The translations under genes were made by a program, and so were the position numbers. A DNA stretch of 39,390 nt from an uncultured Gemmiger sp. (GTDB lineage: Bacteria; Bacillota; Clostridia; Oscillospirales; Ruminococcaceae), in assembly GCA_944388245.1 (NCBI GenBank), contig CALXIA010000019.1, forward strand, positions 1 through 39,390. Reading direction: 5' to 3'. The notes beneath the pieces were generated by a model. That model was not told where the DNA came from and made no database searches. It saw only the letters and a program-made list of their open reading frames with translations. Below, piece by piece: positions 31,709 to 39,390 of this stretch; the stretch's first letter is position 1; each line of letters begins with the position of its first letter.

Positions 31709-32998
31709 ATGAAGACAGAGCAACTTCGTCAGCAGCTTCTGGGCGGGGCGTACAGCGACCAGCTGGCCCGGCTGTACTGCCGGGCGCCCGGCGAGACCCG
31801 CCCCTTTGCCGAGCGGTTCGTCAAGGCGGTGGACGGGCTGGAGGCCACCTTCGGTCCGGTGGCGGAGGGGGTGCGGCTGTTCAGCGCGCCGGGCCGCACC
31901 GAGATCGGCGGCAACCACACCGACCACCAGCACGGCCGGGTGCTGGCCGCCAGCGTGAACCTGGACGTGATCGCCGCCGCCGTGCCCAACGACGAGCGGA
32001 TCATCCGGGTGCAGTCCGAGGGGTACCCCATGGACGTGGTGGACCTGGACTGCCTGGAACCCCAGCCGGACGAGGTGAACAAGTCCGCCTCGCTGGTGCG
32101 GGGCATCGCGGCCCGCTTTGCCCAGCTGGGCTGCCAGCTGCAGGGCTTCAACGCCTACACCACCAGCTTTGTGCCCAAGGGCAGCGGCCTGTCCAGCAGC
32201 GCGGCCTTTGAGGTGCTGGTGGGGGTCATGGTCAACAGCCTTTTGTTCGGCGGCAAGGCCGACCCGGTGCAGATCGCCCAGATCGGCCAGTGGGCGGAAA
32301 ACAACTTCTTCGGCAAGCCCTGCGGGCTGATGGACCAGATGGCCAGCAGCGTGGGCAACATCATCACCATCGACTTTGCCGACCCGGCCGCCCCGGTGGT
32401 GGAGCGGGTGGATTTCGACTTTGGCCAGGCGGGCCACGCGCTCTGCATCCTGGATTCCGGCGCGGACCACGCCGACCTGACCGACGAGTACGCGGCGGTG
32501 CCCGGTGAACTGGCCAAGGTGTGCGGAGTGTTCGGCAAACAGGTGCTGCGCCAGGTGGACGAGGCCGACTTCTGGGCCCGTCTGCCCCTGGTGCGGGCCG
32601 CCGCCGGCGACCGGGGCGCTTTGCGCGCGGCCCATGTGTACGCGGACAACGCCCGGGTGGAAAAGCAGGTGGCGGCGCTGCGCGGCGGGGCGTTTGACCG
32701 GTTCCTGCAGCTGGTGAACGAATCCGGCCACAGCAGCTGGGAGTGTTTGCAGAATGTGATCCCCGCCGGCTACACCACCCATCAGGACGTGGCGGTGACC
32801 ATCCGGCTGTGCCAGCATCTGCTGGACGGCGCGGGCGCGGTGCGGGTGCACGGCGGCGGCTTTGCCGGCACGGTGCAGGCCTTTGTGCCGCTGGACAAAC
32901 TGGAGACCTTCCGGGCCGGGGCCGAGGCGGTGCTGGGCGCGGGCAAATGCCATGTGCTGGCCATCCGGCCGGTGGGCGGCACGGAACTGAAGCTGTGA
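31709..32998 (+). CDS. galK: Galactokinase
   Basis: A 429-residue GHMP kinase that phosphorylates galactose at C1 with ATP. The sugar-binding signature at 60-74 reads APGRTEIGGNHTDHQ, a clostridial variant of the usual APGRVNLIGEHTDY, with Gly-Asn in place of Gly-Glu. The ATP loop VPKGSGLSSSAA is at 155-166, and the C-terminal HGGGFAGTVQAF is the third GHMP motif. All three are intact. The start follows AAAAGGAGAG. galT follows 30 bases later, so the pair makes galactose-1-phosphate and then converts it by the Leloir pathway. No galE or aldose mutarotase is in the window. Confidence 0.95.
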   Translation: MKTEQLRQQLLGGAYSDQLARLYCRAPGETRPFAERFVKAVDGLEATFGPVAEGVRLFSAPGRTEIGGNHTDHQHGRVLAASVNLDVIAAAVPNDERIIRVQSEGYPMDVVDLDCLEPQPDEVNKSASLVRGIAARFAQLGCQLQGFNAYTTSFVPKGSGLSSSAAFEVLVGVMVNSLLFGGKADPVQIAQIGQWAENNFFGKPCGLMDQMASSVGNIITIDFADPAAPVVERVDFDFGQAGHALCILDSGADHADLTDEYAAVPGELAKVCGVFGKQVLRQVDEADFWARLPLVRAAAGDRGALRAAHVYADNARVEKQVAALRGGAFDRFLQLVNESGHSSWECLQNVIPAGYTTHQDVAVTIRLCQHLLDGAGAVRVHGGGFAGTVQAFVPLDKLETFRAGAEAVLGAGKCHVLAIRPVGGTELKL

Positions 32999-33028
32999 GC
33001 GTTTGCGCGGGGTAAAGGAGGAGTTTTG

Positions 33029-34522
33029 ATGGTGGATCAGTACATTGCGCAGCTGGTGGAGTACGGCCTGCGCACCGGTCTTGTGGCCGAGGCGGACCGG
33101 ATCTATGTGACCAATCGGGTGCTGGAGATCCTGAACAAGAGCGACTACGACGCGCCCGAATCGGTGGAGGAAGCCCCGCTGGAGACCATTCTGGCCAACC
33201 TGCTGGACTGGGCGGTGGCCCAGGGCCTGCTGGAGGACAACGTGACCGCCCGGGACCTGTTTGACACAAAACTCATGGGGGCGCTGACCCCGCCGCCCAG
33301 CGTGGTGCGGGCAACCTTCGCGGAGTTGTACAAGGGCCAGGGCGCCAAGGCGGCCACCGACTGGTACTACAAGTTCAGCCAGGACACCGACTACATCCGC
33401 CGCTACCGGATCTGCAAGGATCTGAAGTGGGTCACCCAGACCCCCTGGGGCGCGCTGGACATCACGGTGAATCTGTCCAAGCCGGAAAAGGATCCTAAGG
33501 CCATCGCGGCGGCCAAACTCGCCCCCCAGAGCGGCTATCCCAAGTGCCAGCTCTGCCGGGAGAACGAGGGCTACGCCGGCCGGGCCAACCATCCCGCCCG
33601 CCAGAACCACCGCATTGTGCCGGTGGTGATCAACGGCCAGGAGTGGGGTTTCCAGTACAGCCCCTATGTGTACTACAACGAGCACTGCATCGTCTTCAAC
33701 AGCCAGCACACCCCCATGAAGATCGAGCGGGCCACCTTCCGCAAGCTGCTGGATTTCGTCAAGCAGTTCCCCCACTATTTTGTGGGCAGCAACGCCGACC
33801 TGCCCATCGTGGGCGGCAGCATTCTGAGCCACGACCATTTCCAGGGCGGGCACTACACCTTCGCCATGGCCAAGGCCCCCATCGAGCGGCCATTCGTCTT
33901 CCCAGGATTTGAGGATGTGGAGAGCGGCATCGTGCGCTGGCCCATGAGCGTGGTGCGGCTGCGCGGCGTGGACGACGGGCGGCTGGTGGAACTGGCCGAC
34001 CGTATCCTGACCGCCTGGCGCGGCTACACCGACGAGGCGGCTTTCGTCTACGCCGAGACCGACGGGGAGCCCCACAACACCATCACCCCCATCGCCCGCA
34101 AAAACGGGGACACCTACGAACTGGACCTGGTGCTGCGCAACAACATCACCACCCCGGAACATCCGCTGGGGGTGTACCATCCCCACGCCAAGCTGCATCA
34201 TATCAAAAAGGAGAACATCGGCCTGATCGAGGTGATGGGTCTGGCGGTGCTGCCCGCCCGGCTGAAGGGCGAGATGGAGGCGCTGGAGCAGGCCATCCTC
34301 TCCGGCGCGGACCTGCGGGCGGACGAGGCCCTGGCCAAGCACGCCGACTGGGTGGAGGAGTTCCTGCCCCGCCATCCGGAGGTGAACGCCGGCAACCTGC
34401 ACGCCATCCTGCAGGAGGAGGTCGGCCAGGTGTTCGGCCAGGTGCTGGAGGACGCGGGCGTCTACAAGTGCACCGACGAGGGCCGCGAAGCCTTCGAGCG
34501 ATTCCTGCGCACGGTACAGTAA
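33029..34522 (+). CDS. galT: Galactose-1-phosphate uridylyltransferase, class 2
   Basis: A 497-residue enzyme of the Firmicutes-type GalT family, which exchanges UMP between UDP-glucose and galactose-1-phosphate. The active-site H-x-H-x-Q is HDHFQ at 268-272. CQLCRENEGYAGR, NHRIVPV-x-INGQEWGFQYSP and GVYHPHAKLHHIKKENIGLIEVMGLAVLP are marks of this class, which is longer than the 350-residue E. coli type. The ATG at 33029 follows AAAGGAGGAG at eight bases. It ends the gal operon before a strong terminator. Confidence 0.95.
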   Translation: MVDQYIAQLVEYGLRTGLVAEADRIYVTNRVLEILNKSDYDAPESVEEAPLETILANLLDWAVAQGLLEDNVTARDLFDTKLMGALTPPPSVVRATFAELYKGQGAKAATDWYYKFSQDTDYIRRYRICKDLKWVTQTPWGALDITVNLSKPEKDPKAIAAAKLAPQSGYPKCQLCRENEGYAGRANHPARQNHRIVPVVINGQEWGFQYSPYVYYNEHCIVFNSQHTPMKIERATFRKLLDFVKQFPHYFVGSNADLPIVGGSILSHDHFQGGHYTFAMAKAPIERPFVFPGFEDVESGIVRWPMSVVRLRGVDDGRLVELADRILTAWRGYTDEAAFVYAETDGEPHNTITPIARKNGDTYELDLVLRNNITTPEHPLGVYHPHAKLHHIKKENIGLIEVMGLAVLPARLKGEMEALEQAILSGADLRADEALAKHADWVEEFLPRHPEVNAGNLHAILQEEVGQVFGQVLEDAGVYKCTDEGREAFERFLRTVQ

Positions 34523-34572
34523 GGTCGGACAAGGGCCGATATGGGGGTCACAGACCCCCATGCCCCCTTTTG

Positions 34573-34596
34573 GCGGGCCGGAAAATTCCGGCCCGC
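34573..34596 (+). terminator. Hairpin after galT
   Basis: An 11-bp stem (34573-34583 with 34586-34596) with a two-base AA centre. There is no T-run after it, so it is more likely an mRNA 3' stabiliser than the terminator itself. Confidence 0.4.
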
Positions 34597-34614
34597 GAGG
34601 AAAAGACACAGAAT

Positions 34615-34663
34615 GCGCCGTGGGCGCGGCCAAAAGCCGCGCCCACGGCGCTTGTTGTATTTT
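34615..34663 (+). terminator. Terminator between galT and the convergent blaR1-like gene
   Basis: A perfect 16-bp stem (34615-34630 with 34636-34651), a CAAAA loop, and TTGTTGTATTTT after it. On the minus strand a CTTTT lies further out, so it may serve both directions. Confidence 0.8.
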
Positions 34664-34684
34664 GGGCGGTCAGCCCCCCGTTTC

Positions 34685-37315
34685 TCATTTCGGCGCATAC
34701 TGGGCGCAGCTCTCCACGATCCATGCCGTCGGGTCCGCCGGGGAGCGGCGCAGGGTATAAAGCAGATCATACTCCGGCACCAGACCCACCCCGTTCTGGT
34801 AATCCCGCCAGACCACGGTGGCAACATCCCCCGTTATGAGCACGTTCAGGCTGACCGCCCGGTCATCGGGCCACACCTCACTGTCCGCCCGGGTGGCAAA
34901 ATCCCGGCCGTCACCGCTGTACAGGGCTTCGGGCAGCAGGGTCATGTCGGGCAGATAGTCCGTCAGGCCCAGCCAGGTCCCGGCGGCCCGGGTCAACTGT
35001 TCCGCGGTGGGGTCGCCGGTCAAGGCCCCCTGTTCCCGCAGCTGATACGCCAGATACAGCAGGAGCTTGTCCTCCGGCAGGTCCGTCACCGCCGCAAAGG
35101 GGCCGGTGGTCCCGCAGCGGCGGAAAATGCGGATGGTCTCTCTCAATGCCTCCCCATCCTCCGCCTCGGCGCCTGGCCGGGAGGAATGGGTATACAGCTG
35201 CATGTCCCGTTCCGGATACAGCAGCAGCACCTGGCTTGTCTGACCGCCGAACACGAGCCCGTACCTGTTTTCTCCCGTCAGCAGCGGGGTATCCCCCGGG
35301 TTCGCCACATCCAGCGTCAGCCAGACCGTGCCGTCCTCCCCCGCTTCCACGGCGAAATCGTTCACCTGCGTCCCGGCGATATCCCCCAGCCCATACCCCC
35401 CGTAGGCGCGCAGGTCGGGGGCGGCGGTGGTGCCGGAGAAGCACCAGTTCACCCGGGTCTGGTCCTTCTCCTTCAGGCCCTGGCCCAGCGCCCAGGCGTA
35501 CCGCAACTGGGTGCCCAGCTGCGGGTCGGCGGCGGCCTGCTGTTCCAGCTCCTCCGGCAGCGCAATAAAGCTGTTATCCCGCAGCGTGTTGTAGTACCAG
35601 CCGTTCAGCACCCAGCGGCCCTGTTCCCGCCGGAGAACGACCGGCAGCAGCGGGCTGGTGGGCCAGTCCGGGTTGCCCCATATCGCCTCCAGGTACAAGG
35701 TGTCCCGGGATGCGCCCAGCAGGCGCAGGCTGTCGTAGTCGTACCAGCCGTAGCGGGGATCGACCGGCGATTCGATGGGCAGCGCTTCGTCGTCGTGCAC
35801 ATACAGTGCCCCGTCGCGCTCCACCACCGTGGGGATACTGTCCCCAAACCAGATCGTTTTTGTATCCATGGCCGCCTGGCTGTACACGGTCCCGGCCACG
35901 GCCAGGAACTGTGCCCGGTCCGCGATATCCCGCTGCCGGACCATCGTACAGGTGTCGCCGCCCCAGGGCACCTGGATCGTATCCGCCGGGTCCAGGTTAT
36001 CCCGGTAGCCATCGCCGGCCCATTCGATCCACAGCAGGCACCGGTCCAGCACATCCCGCACCAGAGTATAGATCTCTTCGTCGGTCATTTCATTCCCGGG
36101 CCGGGCGGGCGCGGGCAGGCCATCCTCCTGGCCGGTGATGGCCGCCAAGTCCAGCTGCCCGCCCTCCGGCCGGGTGATGTCCACCCAGACCGGGGTCTCG
36201 TCCTCTGTATCTGTCTGCAACGCGCTGGACGGCTCCAGCCGCACGGCGCAGCAGCACAAAGCCAGCGCCAGCGCCCCGGCACAGAAGGCCAGCAGCCCCC
36301 GGCGCATCCGCCCCGGCCGCATCACCTGTCGCAGCCGGGCGGTGATCTGCCGTTTGCCCACCCCGAACCGGGTGGTCAGCATCGGCCCCGCCGGGCAGGC
36401 CAGCGCGTGCAGCAGCGCCTCGCAGTACCGCCGCCGCCAGGCCGCCGGCTGCCCCTTCACCGCCGCCTCGTCGCAGGCCATCTCGATATCCTGCCGGGCC
36501 GCCCGCAGCAGCAGATGCACCGCCGGGCTGTACCAATGCATCGCCCGGGCCGCCTCCAGCAGCAGCATGTACCGCAGATCGCCCCGGCGGCAATGGGCCA
36601 TCTCATGCAGGCAGATCATGGCCAGCTCTTCCTCCGGGGGCAGGGTCTCGGGCAGCAGCAGGACCGGCCGCGCCAGCCCGGTGACCAGCGGCCCCTCCAC
36701 CCGGGCGTTGCACCGCACCGGCACCGGCCGGGCCAGGCCCTGTTCCTTGGCGGCCCAGGCGGCGACGCGCACCGCCCATTCCGGGGCCGGGCTGTCCCAC
36801 CGGCGCACCCGCCGGCTCCACAGGCTGTACCCTATCGCCCGCCAGGCCACGATCCCCAGCGCGCCAACCAGCCAGACGCCAAAGGCCAGCGCCGCCACCG
36901 GGGGCCGCGGCAGGGCCGGTTCGACCGGGAACTCCGCCTGCGGGCGGGCACTGCCGGTCTGGGGCGCGGCCGTATCCGCGCCGCCGGACGCCGCCATGCT
37001 ATCCACCTGCGGGCGGGCCGGGTTTTCCACAAAATCGCTTTGGTTTGTGGAAAACTCCGCCGACACCCGGTCCACCGCCGGGGTTTCGGCGGCGGGCAGG
37101 CGCACCCGCCAGCCGGGGGCCGCCGCCGTCTTTGGCAGCGGCAGCGCCAGCAGCACCGGCGCGGCCAGCAGCACCGCCGCCAGCACCCCCCACAGCCTGC
37201 AGCGCCAGCGGGCGGTATACCGTTTCATGAGCCAGGGCCGCAGCGCCAGCGCGATGAACGCCGCCGCCGAACCGCCCAGCCCCACGCTCAACACTGCGAA
37301 CAGCCAGCTTGTCAT
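34685..37315 (-). CDS. BlaR1-like M56 metallopeptidase antirepressor with unrecognised sensor region
   Basis: An 876-residue membrane protein. Helices at about 5-27, 42-60, 140-163 and 338-358 frame an M56 zinc peptidase, with HEMAH at 237-241 and E-x-x-CD (Glu278, Cys281, Asp282) as in BlaR1/MecR1. These proteases cleave, or trigger loss of, a BlaI repressor. The outer part (about 360-876) lacks the S-x-x-K, S-x-N and K-T-G motifs of the BlaR1 penicillin-binding sensor. It instead holds two strand-rich regions of Trp/Tyr-rich sequence. The first (about 390-570) looks faintly like an IseA or NTF2-like fold, which is a guess. ATG follows GGAGGG, three bases after the blaI-like stop. No beta-lactamase gene is adjacent. 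Confidence 0.82.
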   Translation of the reverse strand: MTSWLFAVLSVGLGGSAAAFIALALRPWLMKRYTARWRCRLWGVLAAVLLAAPVLLALPLPKTAAAPGWRVRLPAAETPAVDRVSAEFSTNQSDFVENPARPQVDSMAASGGADTAAPQTGSARPQAEFPVEPALPRPPVAALAFGVWLVGALGIVAWRAIGYSLWSRRVRRWDSPAPEWAVRVAAWAAKEQGLARPVPVRCNARVEGPLVTGLARPVLLLPETLPPEEELAMICLHEMAHCRRGDLRYMLLLEAARAMHWYSPAVHLLLRAARQDIEMACDEAAVKGQPAAWRRRYCEALLHALACPAGPMLTTRFGVGKRQITARLRQVMRPGRMRRGLLAFCAGALALALCCCAVRLEPSSALQTDTEDETPVWVDITRPEGGQLDLAAITGQEDGLPAPARPGNEMTDEEIYTLVRDVLDRCLLWIEWAGDGYRDNLDPADTIQVPWGGDTCTMVRQRDIADRAQFLAVAGTVYSQAAMDTKTIWFGDSIPTVVERDGALYVHDDEALPIESPVDPRYGWYDYDSLRLLGASRDTLYLEAIWGNPDWPTSPLLPVVLRREQGRWVLNGWYYNTLRDNSFIALPEELEQQAAADPQLGTQLRYAWALGQGLKEKDQTRVNWCFSGTTAAPDLRAYGGYGLGDIAGTQVNDFAVEAGEDGTVWLTLDVANPGDTPLLTGENRYGLVFGGQTSQVLLLYPERDMQLYTHSSRPGAEAEDGEALRETIRIFRRCGTTGPFAAVTDLPEDKLLLYLAYQLREQGALTGDPTAEQLTRAAGTWLGLTDYLPDMTLLPEALYSGDGRDFATRADSEVWPDDRAVSLNVLITGDVATVVWRDYQNGVGLVPEYDLLYTLRRSPADPTAWIVESCAQYAPK

Positions 37316-37318
37316 GGG

Positions 37319-37711
37319 TCAGCCCTCCGTTTCCTCCCGGGACAAGGTCTCCAGATAGTCGGTCAGGTCCCGGATCTCCTGCCGGGAAAGCGCGTGGCAC
37401 TGGTGCAGCGCCGCCACCAGGTTGCGGGCGCTGCCGCCGAACATCCGCTCCAGCGCGCTGCGGCTCTCCACCGCCAGGTATTCTTCCCGGGTGACCAGCG
37501 GCTCGATCAGATTGCCCCGCCCGGCCTTGCGCCGGGTCACGAACCCCTTGCCCTCCAGCCGGACCGCCAGGTTCAGCACGGTGGTGGGCGCCCAGGCATG
37601 GGCCGGGGCCAGCATCGCCTCCAGTTCGGGCCTTGTCAGCGGCCGGCCAGCCTGCCACAGCGCCTGCATCACCGCCAGTTCCGCGTCCGGCAGACGTTTC
37701 AGTTCCGCCAT
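37319..37711 (-). CDS. BlaI/MecI-family repressor
   Basis: A 130-residue winged-helix repressor. LPDAELAVMQALWQAGRPLT, TTVLNLAVRLEGKGFVTR and the C-terminal dimer helix (LSRQEIRDLTDYLETL) match the BlaI/MecI/CopY family. The segment around residue 100 (SARNLVAALHQ) corresponds to the region cleaved in BlaI (usually Asn-Phe); here Asn is followed by Leu. It is the first gene of a two-gene operon with the M56 protease. Two copies of TACACTTGTGGT at its promoter are likely operators, so it should repress its own operon. Confidence 0.9.
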   Translation of the reverse strand: MAELKRLPDAELAVMQALWQAGRPLTRPELEAMLAPAHAWAPTTVLNLAVRLEGKGFVTRRKAGRGNLIEPLVTREEYLAVESRSALERMFGGSARNLVAALHQCHALSRQEIRDLTDYLETLSREETEG

Positions 37712-37726
37712 GAAACCACCTCCTTC

Positions 37727-37777
37727 TACACTTGTGGTTGCAACTATATTTTACACTTGTGGTAGATGCCTTGTCAA
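37727..37777 (-). promoter_or_regulatory. blaI-like promoter with two operators
   Basis: On the minus strand: TTGACA (37772-37777), 18 bases, TAAAAT (37748-37753). The 12-mer TACACTTGTGGT occurs at 37727-37738 and 37752-37763, one inside the spacer and one between the -10 and the ribosome site. Its core TACA-CT-TGTG is close to the TACA-N2-TGTA dyad of BlaI/MecI sites. Confidence 0.7.
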
Positions 37778-37810
37778 CCCCGGTTTGTTAAGGATTTCAC
37801 CCGAAAGACC

Positions 37811-37839
37811 TTGCGCATCCCGCGCCGATTGATTATAAT
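37811..37839 (+). promoter_or_regulatory. pgk promoter
   Basis: TTGCGC (37811-37816), 17 bases, TATAAT (37834-37839). The leader then has a GGCAGG/CCTGCC hairpin (37844-37859) and a second GC-rich one before the GAGAGGAG ribosome site. Confidence 0.65.
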
Positions 37840-37909
37840 AATGGCAGGCATACCCTGCCGGCCGCCAGGCCGGCCTGACCCTATCTATATCTGAGAGGAG
37901 AAGTGTAAC

Positions 37910-39118
37910 ATGGGTTTAGGTAAAAAGACTGTTGACGAGCTGGCCGTCAAGGGCAAGCGCGTTCTGGTGCGGTGCGATTTCAACGTACCGATGAAGGACG
38001 GTGTCATCACCAACGACAACCGGATCGTGGCCGCCCTGCCCACCATCCAGAAACTGATCGACAATGGCGCCAAGGTGATCCTGTGCAGCCATCTGGGCAA
38101 GCCCAAGAACGGTCCCGAGGAGAAGTTCAGCCTGGCCCCTGTTGCCGTGCGCCTGGGCGAGCTGCTGGGCAAGCCGGTGGTCTTTGCCAATGACGACGAG
38201 GTCGTGGGCCCCAACGCCAAGGCCGCCGTGGCCGCCATGAAGGAAGGCGACGTGGTGCTGCTGCAGAACACCCGTTTCCGCAAGGAGGAGACCAAGAACC
38301 TGCCTGAGTTCAGCAAGGACCTGGCCAGCCTGGCCGACGCCTATGTGAACGACGCCTTCGGCAGCGCGCACCGGGCGCACTGCTCCACCGCCGGCGTGAC
38401 CGACTATATCAAGGACACCGCCGTGGGCTACCTGATGGAGAAGGAGATCCGCTATCTGGGCAACGCCGTGAACGATCCGGTTCGTCCCTTCACCGCCATT
38501 CTGGGCGGCGCCAAGGTGGCGGACAAGCTGAACGTGATCAGCAACCTGCTGGAAAAGGTGGACACCCTGATCATCGGCGGCGGCATGGCCTACACCTTCC
38601 TGGCCGCCAAGGGCTACGAGGTGGGCAAGAGCCTGGTGGACCTGGAAAAGGTGGACTACTGCAAGGATATGATGGCCAAGGCCGAGGCCAAGGGCGTGAA
38701 GCTGCTGCTGCCGGTGGACACCGTGGTGGCCGCTTCCTTCCCCGATCCCATCGACGGGCCGGTGGACACCCAGGTGGTGGCCGCCGACGCCATCCCGGCC
38801 GACATGATGGGCCTGGACATCGGGCCCAAGACCCGCGAGCTGTTTGCCGAGGCCGTAAAGGCCAGCAAGACCGTGGTGTGGAACGGCCCCATGGGCGTGT
38901 TTGAGAACCCGACCCTGGCCGCCGGCACCCTGGCCGTGGCCCAGGCCATGGCCGACGCCGACGCCACCACCGTGATCGGCGGCGGCGACAGCGCGGCTGC
39001 CGTGATGCAGCTGGGCTTTGGCGACAAGATGACCCATATCTCCACCGGCGGCGGCGCCAGCCTGGAGTATCTGGAGGGCAAGGAGCTGCCCGGCATCGCC
39101 TGCATCCAGAACGCCTGA
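37910..39118 (+). CDS. pgk: Phosphoglycerate kinase
   Basis: A 402-residue glycolytic enzyme that transfers phosphate from 1,3-bisphosphoglycerate to [14 protein letters not shown] near the start binds 3-phosphoglycerate, with [25 protein letters not shown] and [10 protein letters not shown] after it. The nucleotide half has [21 protein letters not shown] and the phosphate loop GGGDSAAAV. The usual [18 protein letters not shown] end is intact. Full length. ATG 37910 follows GAGAGGAG. tpiA follows after a hairpin. GAPDH, often upstream of pgk, is not here. Confidence 0.98.
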   Translation: MGLGKKTVDELAVKGKRVLVRCDFNVPMKDGVITNDNRIVAALPTIQKLIDNGAKVILCSHLGKPKNGPEEKFSLAPVAVRLGELLGKPVVFANDDEVVGPNAKAAVAAMKEGDVVLLQNTRFRKEETKNLPEFSKDLASLADAYVNDAFGSAHRAHCSTAGVTDYIKDTAVGYLMEKEIRYLGNAVNDPVRPFTAILGGAKVADKLNVISNLLEKVDTLIIGGGMAYTFLAAKGYEVGKSLVDLEKVDYCKDMMAKAEAKGVKLLLPVDTVVAASFPDPIDGPVDTQVVAADAIPADMMGLDIGPKTRELFAEAVKASKTVVWNGPMGVFENPTLAAGTLAVAQAMADADATTVIGGGDSAAAVMQLGFGDKMTHISTGGGASLEYLEGKELPGIACIQNA

Positions 39119-39130
39119 TCGTTTTTCCCG

Positions 39131-39160
39131 GCAGCGGCCCGGTTGCGGGCCGCTGCGTTT
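39131..39160 (+). terminator. Hairpin between pgk and tpiA
   Basis: A perfect 11-bp stem (39131-39141 with 39146-39156) and a GTTG loop, followed by GTTTT. The T-run is short and tpiA starts 36 bases later with no clear promoter, so it may be a partial terminator or an RNA processing signal. Confidence 0.65.
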
Positions 39161-39196
39161 TGGCGTAAAAGACTAGAAAGAAATGAGGATCGCATT

Positions 39197-39390
39197 ATGG
39201 ATAAAGCCAATCGCAAGGCCATCATCGCCGGCAACTGGAAGATGAACAAGACCGCCACCGAGGCCGCCGCCCTGATCGACGAGCTGATCCCCGCCGTGAA
39301 GGACGCCGACTGTGAAGTGGTCATCTGCACCCCCTTCACCAGCCTGGTGACCGCCGTGGAAAAGACCCGCGGCACCAACATCCATGTGGG
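39197..39390 (+). CDS. tpiA: Triosephosphate isomerase, N-terminal part (cut by window end)
   Basis: The first 64 complete codons of a TIM-barrel enzyme that interconverts dihydroxyacetone phosphate and glyceraldehyde-3-phosphate. IIAGNWKMNKT is the family signature, with substrate-binding Asn13 and Lys15. VVICTPFTSL is the second strand. ATG 39197 follows ATGAGGA. The frame is open to the end of the window, so the gene continues outside. Confidence 0.95.
   Translation, partial: MDKANRKAIIAGNWKMNKTATEAAALIDELIPAVKDADCEVVICTPFTSLVTAVEKTRGTNIHV

Noticed and set aside
31616-34633. A 1005-codon open frame on the minus strand across galK and galT
   Set aside because: It is antisense to two clear galactose genes. 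Its composition (runs rich in H, G, Q, V, L) is that of a codon-bias shadow in high-GC DNA.
34541-37765. A 1074-codon open frame on the plus strand across the blaR1/blaI pair
   Set aside because: Antisense shadow: rich in P, R, G and Q, with no domain seen and opposite to intact genes.

Overview
The window looks like chromosomal DNA of a high-GC, gut-type member of the Clostridia, most like the Oscillospiraceae/Ruminococcaceae lineage that includes Faecalibacterium, Gemmiger and Subdoligranulum. The reasons are clostridial gene families (BlaI/BlaR1-type M56 pair, DUF5711, DUF2089, class-2 GalT, EcfA1/A2/T, heterodimeric ABC exporter under MarR), strong GGAGG ribosome sites, and sigma-A-type promoters set in GC-rich coding DNA. 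The genus is an inference. No rRNA, tRNA, insertion sequence, CRISPR array or replication origin was seen.

Bases 1-3,800 are an eroded accessory segment with lower GC than the rest. They hold the 3' end of a low-molecular-weight phosphatase gene, an apparently internally deleted KilA-N gene, a beta-helix lipoprotein, a possible LysR relic, a GNAT acetyltransferase, and a hemerythrin gene broken by a frameshift and a truncation. A rubrerythrin gene follows, with a strong promoter and a PerR/Fur-like operator.

Bases 4,500-9,720: a LysR gene diverges from a MarR-ABC-ABC operon encoding a heterodimeric exporter. Bases 9,728-14,016 (minus strand) form a molybdate-type operon: binding lipoprotein, FecCD-type permease, ATPase, ModE-like HTH protein, and a fused P-loop NTPase/MocA-like cytidylyltransferase. 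Its promoter carries a good match to the ModE box. A small DUF2089/membrane-protein pair sits just upstream.

Bases 14,749-27,533 (minus) are housekeeping: ruvC-ruvA-ruvB, then what may be one long operon, glmM, RlmI-like methyltransferase, ecfA1, ecfA2, ecfT, truA, DUF5711 protein, CvpA protein, a zinc-finger Clp ATPase and a YaeR-like VOC protein. Bases 27,592-31,573 (plus) form a phosphate module: a Na/Pi cotransporter with a PhoU-like tail, then a PhoB/PhoP-type regulator and PhoR-type kinase, behind four TTTACA-like repeats at an exact 11-bp period (a Pho box). Next come galK-galT, a convergent blaI/blaR1-like pair with an unrecognised extracytoplasmic region, and the glycolytic pgk-tpiA genes, the last cut by the window end.

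The most interesting points are the ModE-controlled molybdate/MocA operon with its fusion protein, the Pho box on the stand-alone phosphate module, the M56 antirepressor with no penicillin-binding motifs, and the decayed KilA-N and hemerythrin genes.
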